12,732 nt of DNA, taken from positions 1 to 12,732 of the forward strand of contig BAXO01000125.1 of the NCBI GenBank assembly GCA_001310555.1. Reading direction: 5' to 3'. This document shows positions 1 to 6,797 of the stretch, piece by piece (position 1 is the first letter of the stretch; every line of letters begins with the position of its first letter). Under the pieces are notes generated by a model that worked only from the letters and a program-made list of their open reading frames with translations, had not been told where the DNA came from and did no database searches. The position numbers and the translations under genes are program-made. Source of the stretch: Bacillus sp. JCM 19058. GTDB lineage: Bacteria; Bacillota; Bacilli; Bacillales_H; Bacillaceae_D.

Positions 1-878
1 TAATATAATCACAAACAGGCCAACGGTTGCTGCTGAAGCTGCACCGAATTCAAACCCACCAAAACCACGTTCATATATGTAAGCAACCATCGTCTGCAAC
101 GAACGGTTCGGACTTCCGCCAGGACCACCGAGAACAAAGATTTCATTAAAGCGTTGCATGGCGCCAATCCATCCAGTCACAACTAAGAAAGCAAACGTCC
201 CTTTCATATTGGGAATCGTAATGTAAAGCCATTGCTGTAAGGGGCTCGCTCCGTCGATCTCGGCAGCCTCATACATTTCGCTCGAGATCGCTTGCAAGTT
301 TGCTAAACAAATAATAATCACAAATCCGAGCCAATGCCAGATCGTAAGTAAAATAACGGCGGACTTGGCCGTCCCCGGGTCGGATAACCATGTACTTGTC
401 GGCAAGCCGACACTTTCAAGCACAAAATTTAGCAATCCCATTTGCGGATGTAAAATAAACGAGAAAATAATCGCTGCCGCCACCATGGACGTGACGTGCG
501 GAAGAAAGAACAATGTTTTAAACAAATTTTGTCCACGCTTCGTGCGATTAATGAGCGAAGCGACGATAAAGCCTAACGGTATCGCGAACAACAATTGAAA
601 AAAAACCGATAAAAAAATGTATTTGAAAACGCATTCCAAAAGGTCGAGCCGCTAAACACTCGAACATAATTCTCCATCCCGACAAATCGTTCAATTATAC
701 CGTTTGAATTATAAAAGCTTAAGCGGAGCGACTCAAAAGCGGGGTAAGCCATAAACAATAGAACTCCCAAAAAGCTAGGTAAGATGAACAAATACCAAAT
801 AAAATTGTTTTTTTCCTTAACCTTTGACCGGCTTCGCTTTAATTCTGTCTCGGTCGTCAGTTCCGGTTTTACATTCAT
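1..878 (-). CDS. Sugar ABC transporter permease (MalF/UgpA/LplB type), 5' part, frameshifted
   Basis: Inner-membrane permease subunit of a binding-protein-dependent carbohydrate importer. The start at 878 is chosen because GGTGGAGGGAAAGG lies just upstream. A basic cytoplasmic tail (residues 1-25) is followed by a first membrane helix (FIWYLFILPSFLGVLL) and the periplasmic loop typical of the family. The frame breaks near 611-617 in a run of seven A (T on the coding strand). Adding one base gives an unbroken reading to the window edge, including the EAA loop (EAAEIDGASPLQQW, about 271-230) that contacts the ATPase subunit. The C-terminus lies outside the window. No substrate-binding protein, second permease or ATPase gene is visible here; partners may lie to the left. 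Family call is secure, substrate unknown. The frameshift is probably a sequencing error. Confidence 0.88.
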
Positions 879-1113
879 TCCTTTCCCTCCACCCTGTCTT
901 TTATTAGTAATACGAGCCACGACAGAAAGCGCATACATTTATCAATCAAACGAGAATGATGGGCTTGTACTAGAGTGGCAAAAGTCCCCATTCACCTTGG
1001 TAAGATGATGCGCTACAGTCTAAACGTTTTACATTTGCGCGTGATCAGGTAAAACCATGACGCGTCGTTTGAAAAACGTTCGTTGTTTCCCCCTCCATTT
1101 TTTTGATTATTAT

Positions 1114-1143
1114 GTCATACTTCACCATTCTAACGAATGTGAA
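1114..1143 (-). promoter_or_regulatory. Candidate sigma-A promoter for the permease gene
   Basis: On the minus strand TTCACA (1143-1138) is followed after 18 nt by TATGAC (1119-1114). The -35 is a 5/6 match and the -10 a 4/6 match. The start point would give a leader of about 230 nt before the permease start. The -35 overlaps a cre-like operator. The leader contains a GGAGGGGG (about 1096-1089) with no proper gene after it. Confidence 0.35.
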
Positions 1144-1153
1144 AGCGTTTTAC
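1139..1153 (-). promoter_or_regulatory. cre-like / LacI-family operator
   Basis: GTAAAACGCTTTCAC on the minus strand. It has one perfect half of the CcpA cre consensus (CGCTTTCA), but the other end reads GT where TG is expected. It overlaps the candidate -35. A related sequence, GTAAAACGTTTAGAC, lies about 120 bp downstream (1032-1018). This suggests control by CcpA or by a local LacI-type regulator; it is an inference from sequence only. Confidence 0.35.
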
Positions 1154-1204
1154 TTAACTCTTGTTGATTAAACTAACGTTAAATTTATACGAAATTGTTG
1201 TTTT

Positions 1205-1541
1205 ATTATTCTTACTATGAACATAAGCGCAAAGCGCCCGCTTTAGCAACAAACAAACTAAGGCGGCGTTGGCGGAGATAAAGGAAACACAGGGACGGAA
1301 GGAAATGTTGTTGACTTTTCGGACAGAGACGAAGGAAGTTTGCTCGTTGCTGGGCGCCCGCGCTGGACGGGGCTATATCCTTGAATGAGAAATCATTCAA
1401 GCCAAATGTTTTACTTTCTGGTGTATGTAATAATGATATTACTATTAATAAACACAAAAAAAACCCCGGCGACTTCAAGTAAGATAAAAGTACCTGACAG
1501 GGAACTCAATCTCATCACTCATAATTGGAGGTTGAAGTCAC
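1205..1541. other. Non-coding stretch with repeat-like GC-rich block and a perfect hairpin
   Basis: No convincing gene. Positions 1227-1370 are GC-rich compared with the AT-rich flanks and contain GCGCAAAGCGCCCGC (about 1228-1242), ACAGGGACGG (about 1290) and GGGCGCCCGCGC (about 1353). These look like the dispersed intergenic repeats common in Bacillaceae. At 1380-1401 there is a perfect 9-bp stem, CTTGAATGA/TCATTCAAG, with a GAAA tetraloop, resembling a terminator without a U tract. Open frames here lack ribosome-binding sites and family resemblance. Confidence 0.35.
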
Positions 1542-1730
1542 ATGAGGACTTTAAAACAGTATCACATTCAAGGTAAAAAAAGGAAGTCGCTTTTGCAATC
1601 AACTGAGAGGAGTAAACCTCGAACAAGTGTTGATTGTTGCGATAGATGCCGCTACGCTTCATCAAAAAGCCTTGATCTGTAACTACTTTGGCGATGTGAT
1701 TGAAAAACCCTTTTTCTTATCTTCACAAAA
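1542..1730 (+). pseudogene. IS110-family transposase, N-terminal fragment
   Basis: ATG at 1542 follows GGAGG (about 1528). After an opening of about 22 residues the frame must shift near 1606-1612. It then reads VNLEQVLIVAIDAATLHQKA followed by LICNYFGDVIEKPFF. This is the start of the DEDD (RuvC-like) domain of IS110-type transposases, with the first catalytic Asp in AIDAA. The resemblance stops near 1725, where the sequence passes into a different transposase type. Only about 60 residues of a normally 400-residue protein remain, so it is not functional. Confidence 0.6.
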
Positions 1731-2132
1731 AAAGTCGCGGTCACCCGCCTTCTATGGCAGGATACACTTGATGAAGTGGAACATTTGAGGTATACCGAAA
1801 GGAATAAACAAACAATCGAAAGGGTTTTTGCAGATGTAAAACAGAAGCATGGGTTACAGAGGGTTATTTACTACTTAGCCAATTTTCATTGTCTGTGGGG
1901 TGAGCCTATCGCCCTTTGCGAAGGCTGTCAAATCTTGACCATTTCTGCGCTTGCCTGGGAAATGGCCGGATATATTTATGGAATAAAGCAAGATGAGAGC
2001 GCCTTTGGCTTTCGTAGGGATGACTGTTATCATACGGTCCAGGGATTTTTACCACATTACCTTCAACTTCTAACATTAGGTTCACTCAAGCCCATTATTC
2101 GTGGTGGTTTCTCCACTCGCGCTGAAAGGTAG
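1731..2132 (+). pseudogene. IS1182-like DDE transposase C-terminal fragment fused to an unassigned tail
   Basis: The frame reads VAVTRLLWQDTLDEVEHLRY and then NKQTIERVFADVKQKHGLQ. The motif ETIERxFADxKxxHG is typical of the C-terminal end of IS1182/IS5-type DDE transposases and contains its catalytic Glu (E of TIERVF). From about 1870 the same frame continues for some 85 residues (ISALAWEMAGYIYGI, LPHYLQLLTLGS) that do not fit that family. This tail may come from an IS110 C-terminus or another element. The open frame ends at 2132 and a weak hairpin (AAGCC TTCGG GGCTT, 2136-2150) follows. Decayed, chimeric insertion-sequence debris. Confidence 0.6.
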
Positions 2133-2314
2133 TTAAAGCCTTCGGGGCTTCTTAGCCTCCAGCTAATATATCCGTTCCCGCCATGCTTTTGAGGTCAAGA
2201 AGCAGCAGGAATCAAGAGAAAGCACCTCCTGCCGCTGAAAAAATCCATCTTCATTTCGCTCAAATACAGAATTGAACCTTAAATAAAATCGAATGAATAA
2301 AAGCTCCTTTGTTG

Positions 2315-2724
2315 TTACACTTTTGGCTGTTTGCTCATGTTCATATATAGGACATTCCAACGATGGCCATCCAAATCTACAAAACCGCAGCCGTACATCC
2401 AGCCTTGGTGTTCTGAAGGCTCGTCAAAGATCGTCCCGCCTGCAGTCACCACTTTCCTCGCCAATTCATCTACTTCATCTCTGCTCTGTGCATCAATGGA
2501 AAACAGTACTTCAGCCGATTGTTTTGTATCTGTAATTTCGATTCCAGCAAAGCTTTTGAAAGTGGACTCCTGAAAAAGTACGACGAGCACGTTATTATCT
2601 CCAACGATTAATTCCGCTTGGGTGCTGCTATGCTGCTGAACAGAATATCCGAGTTTTTTTTGAAAAATTGTACCGACTTATCGATATTTTTCACAGGAAG
2701 GTTGATCCAAAATTGCTTGACCAT
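2315..2724 (-). CDS. VOC-family (glyoxalase/bleomycin-resistance fold) protein, frameshifted
   Basis: Small cytoplasmic protein of the vicinal-oxygen-chelate superfamily; the substrate cannot be told from sequence. The ATG at 2724 is preceded by AAAGGGGG with 7-nt spacing. The first half reads MVKQFWINLPVKNIDKSVQF and then FKK, the usual first beta-alpha module. The frame breaks in a run of eight A (2654-2661); one more A restores LGYSVQQHSSTQAELIVGDN and joins it to the remainder. The C-terminal module ends with GCGFVDLDGHRWNVLYM, the classic strand with a metal-ligand-type position. The corrected length is about 136 residues, normal for the family. It stands alone, between transposase debris and an empty intergenic stretch. 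Confidence 0.8.
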
Positions 2725-3120
2725 TGTCTTACCCCCTTTCATTGGTATAGGCTTCTTTTGTAGAATAACAGTTCGTTCGAGCGTTCATTTCTTATATGTT
2801 GCGCTTTTTTTTGAAACAATTAATTCTGGCTTCCAAGGGTCACGACGTAAGCGCCATCCAAGCAATTAAAAATCCGTTCGGAAAATTGATTCTAACTGAT
2901 TATCCTGCATTTAACCCGGCTGCATTCTCTTGACGGAATTACGAATACTAATGAGAAGGCGATTGTCTAGCTGTACGGCTTACCTATCCTCCATGACACC
3001 ACCTTATGCGCTATTCATCTAGCTGAAACGAGTTCACTTAAAGTAACCCCTTTCCTGTTCCCTTTTTGTATAAACCATTTTTATGCTACATTTGTGTTTC
3101 CTATTTTATGTCCTAAACTT
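2725..3120. other. Intergenic stretch without a supported gene
   Basis: AT-rich sequence between the ppiB terminator and the VOC gene. I see no gene with a ribosome-binding site. On the plus strand about 2811-2933 can be read as a 40-residue open fragment (LILASKGHDVSAIQAIKNPF, then GKLILTDYPAFNPAAFS, stop at 2931-2933). It looks somewhat protein-like but has no recognised relative and no clear start; it could be a gene remnant or chance. Confidence 0.4.
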
Positions 3121-3151
3121 ATAAAAAGGCCTTACCTATAAAGATAAGACC
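3121..3151 (-). terminator. Intrinsic terminator of ppiB
   Basis: The minus strand forms a 9-bp stem, GGTCTTATC/GGTAAGGCC (two G-U pairs), with a TTTATA loop, directly followed by TTTTTAT. It lies 16 nt after the ppiB stop. Confidence 0.85.
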
Positions 3152-3166
3152 TACTCGATAATTCAT

Positions 3167-3606
3167 TTACTCCTCGTCCCAAACCTTCACTTCTTGCATG
3201 ATATCGCCTTGCTGAATCCGATAAATCGTTTCTAATCCTTCGACGACTTGTCCGAATATGGTATGGACTTCATCTAAATGTGGCTGCGGTTCATGGACGA
3301 TAAAAACTGGCTGCCGCCTGTATCTTTTCCAGCATGCGCCATAGAAAGAGCGCCAGCTACATGCTTGTGCGGATTTCCTTCTGCCTCACATTTAATCGTA
3401 TAGCCTGGTCCGCCTGTGCCGTTTCCATTCGGATCGCCACCTTGAGCGACGAAGCCTGGAATGACTCGATGAAAGGTCAAGCCGTTGTAAAAGCCTTTAT
3501 TCGCCAAGCTTTCAAAGTTCTCAACAGTGTTTGGTGCTGCTTCCGGGTAAAATTCGATGATGATTTTTTTTCCCCGTTATCAAAAGAGATGCTACCTTTT
3601 TTTCAT
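3167..3606 (-). CDS. ppiB: Peptidyl-prolyl cis-trans isomerase, cyclophilin type (three frameshifts)
   Basis: Cytoplasmic cyclophilin that isomerises Xaa-Pro bonds in folding proteins. The start at 3606 follows GGAGGG with 7-nt spacing. The well-read core contains [36 protein letters not shown] and [16 protein letters not shown], which are the cyclophilin active-site strands with the catalytic Arg of FHRVIPGF. Three indels break the frame. There is one A too many in the run after the start codon (3597-3603), a run of eight A (3564-3571) that should be six or nine, and one T missing at about 3302-3306. Corrected, the end reads [20 protein letters not shown] and finishes QEVKVWDEE, with the stop at 3167, about 145 residues, normal for PpiB. 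It has its own promoter and terminator. In B. subtilis ppiB also lies just downstream of lysA. Confidence 0.92.
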
Positions 3607-3642
3607 ATGTATACCCTCCATATCAATTCAAAACTTCACCTT

Positions 3643-3672
3643 ATTGTACACGATCCGAATCTAATTTGTGAA
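3643..3672 (-). promoter_or_regulatory. Sigma-A promoter of ppiB
   Basis: TTCACA (3672-3667), 18-nt spacer, TACAAT (3648-3643) on the minus strand; each hexamer matches the consensus at five of six positions. It sits immediately after the DUF2264 stop codon, 37 nt before the ppiB start, and makes ppiB a separate transcription unit. Confidence 0.6.
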
Positions 3673-3681
3673 ATATAATAT

Positions 3682-4845
3682 TTAATCGTAGCTCCGATCG
3701 ATCGGGAACGCCTCTCCTGACCACGCCTTAAGTGCGGTCCATTTTTGAAATGGATCGTTCCAAAATGGCTTTTCCTCCGATAATCCTAGCGGCAAAAAAG
3801 CGGTGCTGCACAAATAAAGGCTCCCTGTAGAAATATAGCCCTCGCCAATGTCAGGCTGAACTCCGCAAAATCCAATCGTTAACCAGCCACCCTTCGTAAA
3901 CGTACCTTTAGCGGACAAAGTTTTCTTGATCACGGCAGTTAATGCTCCTCTTACTTGGGCTGCTGAAACTGATGCGGGGAGCAGCTCGTAAAGCGCCATT
4001 TGTGCCAGAGCATGAAAAGCACCGCAACGATAAGCGAGAGAACGTCCGATTGGCGGGAATGTTCCTTCGGGCGAAATGAAACGCTCCTGTATAGCTGCAT
4101 AACGCCTGGCTCGTGAGATGATCGCACTTTTCATCCCGAGCCATTCTTTCTCTTCTACGCCGGCGTGTGTGATGAGATCAACGAGCATTGGCTGAATGAC
4201 AAAGCTGTTATAATAATCAAAGCGGTTCATCGGTCCGTCTCCATACGAACCATCGCCCAAATACCATTGTTCATGCTGCTTTAAAGCATAATCTACTCGC
4301 ATTCGATCCCAGTCCGGCTCGCCCATTTTCATTAAAGCGACTTCCGTCATCGCTGCAAAGAGGAGCCAATTCGAAAAATACGGTTTGCGCGTACGCGTCT
4401 TTTTAAAGGCGGAAATTAGTTGCTCCTTCACCCGCTGTTCTAGCTTATGCCAAAGCTCGTTAGGAGCGCGCACGATCGCCTGGGCTAAAAAAGCAGTATC
4501 GACGATCGGCTGCAAGCCATCGCTAAAATTCATAACATCCGGCGATGTCGGGTCCGTACCTGCATCGATGGCTTCCCGCGCTAGTCGACAATAGCGTTGA
4601 CGTAGTAGCTCCTCATCACCGCCTGCTTTTTTCTCAAGCCAAGGCGCGATGCCGGCCAACAACCGGGACATTGCCTCTAAATGAGTATAGTCGTGACGTT
4701 TTGCACCTTCTCCAGCTTCTATCGGCATGTCGCTTTTTAATCGTCTTTCACTCAATGCGACTAAAACAGGATCAGCCAGCTTGACAAGTAGGCGAAGCCA
4801 TTCTGTTCTTTCCTGACTGCTTGCACTGATTGGATGCTGCTCCAT
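3682..4845 (-). CDS. DUF2264 domain-containing protein
   Basis: Intact protein of about 387 residues belonging to the DUF2264 family. I recognise it from LADPVLVALSERRLKSDMP, THLEAMSRLLAGIAPWLEKK, the middle FSNWLLFAAMTEVALMKMG and the aromatic DGSYGDGPMNRFDYYNSFV. The mostly helical pattern with conserved Trp, Tyr and His suggests an alpha/alpha-toroid like that of glycan-processing enzymes; the reaction is not known to me and this is inference. There is no signal peptide, so it is probably cytoplasmic. I choose ATG 4845 because GGAGGGG lies 8 nt before it; an in-frame ATG at 4884 would add 13 residues but has a poor ribosome-binding site. Its position between lysA and ppiB is unusual. Members of this family are often near carbohydrate transport genes, and a sugar permease gene lies farther downstream on the same strand. 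Confidence 0.85.
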   Translation of the reverse strand: MEQHPISASSQERTEWLRLLVKLADPVLVALSERRLKSDMPIEAGEGAKRHDYTHLEAMSRLLAGIAPWLEKKAGGDEELLRQRYCRLAREAIDAGTDPTSPDVMNFSDGLQPIVDTAFLAQAIVRAPNELWHKLEQRVKEQLISAFKKTRTRKPYFSNWLLFAAMTEVALMKMGEPDWDRMRVDYALKQHEQWYLGDGSYGDGPMNRFDYYNSFVIQPMLVDLITHAGVEEKEWLGMKSAIISRARRYAAIQERFISPEGTFPPIGRSLAYRCGAFHALAQMALYELLPASVSAAQVRGALTAVIKKTLSAKGTFTKGGWLTIGFCGVQPDIGEGYISTGSLYLCSTAFLPLGLSEEKPFWNDPFQKWTALKAWSGEAFPIDRSYD

Positions 4846-4910
4846 CCTATTATCCCCTCCGTTTGCTTCTTCTGTTTTATCCATTCGGCATCTCGTCTGG
4901 AATTTCCTCT

Positions 4911-4947
4911 AAAAAACCGAAAAGAGCCTTCTTAACGAAGACCCTTT
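4911..4947 (-). terminator. Intrinsic terminator of lysA
   Basis: On the minus strand an 11-bp stem, AAAGGGTCTTC/GAAGGCTCTTT (two G-U pairs), with a GTTAA loop, is followed by TCGGTTTTTT. Runs of A before and T after make it plausibly bidirectional. It separates lysA from the DUF2264 gene. Confidence 0.8.
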
Positions 4948-5012
4948 TTTTCCGTTCATCATAATTCTATTTAAGCGGCGTACATGCAGGCGCGTTCCAA
5001 CTTTTTTTAGCT

Positions 5013-6346
5013 CTAATGAACCGAGTTCATTGATTTACCTTTTTTTCTAAGCGGGACATCTAGCTGGATTAAATTCTCGTATTGCTCACGTTTAACAACA
5101 AGCTGGACTTCTCCATCTTCAACAAACACAATCGCCGGACGCGGAATACGATTATAATTATTGGCCATCGCATATCCGTAGGCTCTGTACAGGAAACGGC
5201 AAGTAAATCCCCGTGCTGAGCATCAGGAAGCGGCAGGTCCCAAATAAGCATATCTCCGCTTTCGCAGCATTTTCCAGCTATCGAAAACGTCTCCTCCGCC
5301 TGTTCCATGGCGCGATTTGCGAGCATCCCTTCGTATCGGGCCTGATATAAGGCTGGGCGCAGATTATCGCTCATCCCGCCGTCTACAGCTAAATAGCGGC
5401 GAACATCCGGAATATCTTTTTTTAGCCCCGATCGTATATAGCGTCGTTCCGGCATCGCGACGAGCGAACGGCCCGGCTCGATCCAAATCGCCGGCATGTC
5501 AATCGCAAATGTTGCTGCTTTGTCCTTCACGACTTTAATAATTGTTTTGACGTATTCGCCAACCGGTTGCGGAGTATCACCTTCGATATAGCGTATGCCA
5601 AAGCCTCCGCCCAAATTGAGCACCTTTGGTACAAACGAGAGGGCATGACGCCATTCTTCAATATGCGTAAAGATTTTTTCGACGGCCATCACGAAGCCGG
5701 ACGCTTCAAATATTTGTGAGCCGATGTGGCAATGAATACCGATTAAATCAAGATGGTGGCTCTCCGACGCTAGTCGAATCGCTTCTTTCGCTTGACCACT
5801 AATTAAATCGAAGCCGAATTTCGAATCCTCTTGTCCAGTTGAAATATATTCATGGGTATGAGCTTCAACCCCGGGAGTAATCCGTAGTAAAATGCTAATT
5901 TTATCGCCATAGTCCGCGCAAATACGTTCTAGTTCAATCAGCTCATAAAAATTATCAACGACGATACAGCCGACCTTCGCCTCAACGGCCATTTTTAGCT
6001 CGTCAATACTCTTGTTGTTGCCATGAAAATGAACTCGTTCCATCGGCATACCAGCCTGCAGCGCTGTATACAATTCACCGCCTGAAACGACATCAAGGCT
6101 CAAGCCAAGCTCATCGGCTAGCTGTATCATCGCAATGCAGCTGAACGCTTTGCTTGCATAAGCCACTTGATAATTAACTCCTTCATCTTTAAACGCTTGT
6201 TTAAATTGCCTGGCCCGCTCTCGAATTAAGGCCGTATCATAAACGAAAAGCGGAGTCCCATATTCGGCTGCCAGCTGCACCGTATCAACACCACCAATTT
6301 CCAGGTGCCCGCTTTCATTCACTCGACTCGTCCCGTGCATATACAT
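5013..6346 (-). CDS. lysA: Diaminopimelate decarboxylase (three indels)
   Basis: PLP enzyme that decarboxylates meso-diaminopimelate to L-lysine, the last step of lysine synthesis. The start at 6346 (MYMHGTSR) follows AAAGGAGAG with good spacing. Visible are the PLP lysine (K66 in YASKAF), SGGELYTA, HGNNKS, HCHIGSQIF, the phosphate-binding GGGFGIRY, EPGRSLV and CCESGD. One G is missing near 5457 and one extra A sits in the run at 5417-5423. Together they scramble about 12 residues that should read GDAGTTLYTIG. Another base is missing near 5184. Without correction the protein ends early at 5069 with a foreign tail; with it the end reads AYGYAMANNYNRIPRP onward to a stop at 5013, about 444 residues, normal for LysA. 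The leader carries a lysine riboswitch. Confidence 0.93.
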
Positions 6347-6382
6347 AAACGCTTCTCTCCTTTTGCTTGGCCCATCAGATAG

Positions 6383-6412
6383 AAAAAACGGCTAATGCTG
6401 TTACGCTAGCCG
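6383..6412 (-). terminator. Riboswitch-controlled terminator in the lysA leader
   Basis: On the minus strand CGGCTA (6412-6407) pairs with TAGCCG (6394-6389), with a further GC/GC pairing inside, followed directly by TTTTTT (6388-6383). It lies after the lysine aptamer and 36 nt before the lysA start codon. This fits transcription attenuation: lysine-bound aptamer leads to termination. A GTTAC (6430-6426) upstream could pair with GTAAC in the loop (6404-6400) as part of an alternative fold; this is inference. Confidence 0.85.
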
Positions 6413-6441
6413 CTAAATATCGCAAGAGTAACCCCATTGTA

Positions 6442-6714
6442 GAATAGTGCTCCACCGATTTCCAAAAAAAATCAGTGACAGTCCGCGGCTTATTCAGCGA
6501 CGTCCCAGCTTGTTCGCGAAGTATGGCCCCGCGTAAGCTTCGGCAAATTGACCTTTCCACTCGCCTCAAAGCAGCCATATGCTTTTTCAGAGGATATTTA
6601 AAAGCTTGCTAAAAACAGCGATCGCCTTGGTGAAACTTTTGCGGTACTTATAAGTAAGGCTCTGTTTTTAAGCTCGCAATTTCGAGTATACTCATTCGCT
6701 TTGCGCCTCTACCC
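6442..6714 (-). promoter_or_regulatory. Lysine riboswitch (L box) aptamer with expanded P2 arm
   Basis: RNA that senses lysine and controls lysA. P1 is GGGTAG (6714-6709) with CTATTC (6447-6442). The conserved elements occur in order: AGGCGC (6708-6703), GAGTA (6693-6689), GAAAGG (6557-6552), GCCGAAG (6544-6538), GCTGG, CTGTCA and GGAGCACTAT. They line up with the B. subtilis lysC leader, including the GCTGG-to-CTGTCA distance of 23 nt and its TGAATAA loop. P2 pairs TACTCG (6688-6683) with CGAGTG (6563-6558). Loop L2 TATGGC (6579-6574) is perfectly complementary to L3 GCCATA (6527-6522), the known kissing interaction. P5 is CACTGATTT/AAATCGGTG. Between the P2 strands an extra arm of about 89 nt is inserted (6682-6594). 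Apparent open frames here are not genes. Confidence 0.92.
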
Positions 6715-6751
6715 AATTAGATAAGGGCTGTTAAATTGTTGTTTTTACTCT

Positions 6752-6778
6752 ATCATAATCAAGAAGTGCTAGCAACAA
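6752..6778 (-). promoter_or_regulatory. Possible sigma-A promoter of the lysA leader
   Basis: TTGTTG (6778-6773) and TATGAT (6757-6752) with a 15-nt spacer, or TTCTTG three bases further upstream with 18 nt. It is the best match in the short gap between the corrected spoVAF stop and the riboswitch. Spacing is not ideal, so the call is tentative. Confidence 0.35.
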
Positions 6779-6797
6779 GAAATATTGGATTTTCCCT

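Noticed and set aside
611..617. Programmed ribosomal frameshifting at the A/T runs as an explanation of the broken genes
   Set aside because: The breaks occur in unrelated genes, in both directions, including at non-slippery places such as a simple CC or GG, with no downstream stimulators evident. Base-calling error is simpler.
1215..1478. An 87-residue minus-strand open frame starting MKSPGFFLCLLIVISLLH
   Set aside because: It reads through a repeat-like GC-rich block, has no convincing ribosome-binding site and resembles no family; the N-terminal hydrophobicity comes from AT-rich sequence.
6375..6578. A 67-residue minus-strand open frame with a hydrophobic C-terminus (LRYLAASVTALAVFSI)
   Set aside because: It lies within the lysine riboswitch and its terminator; the hydrophobic end is the translation of the terminator stem. 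There is no ribosome-binding site for its ATG.
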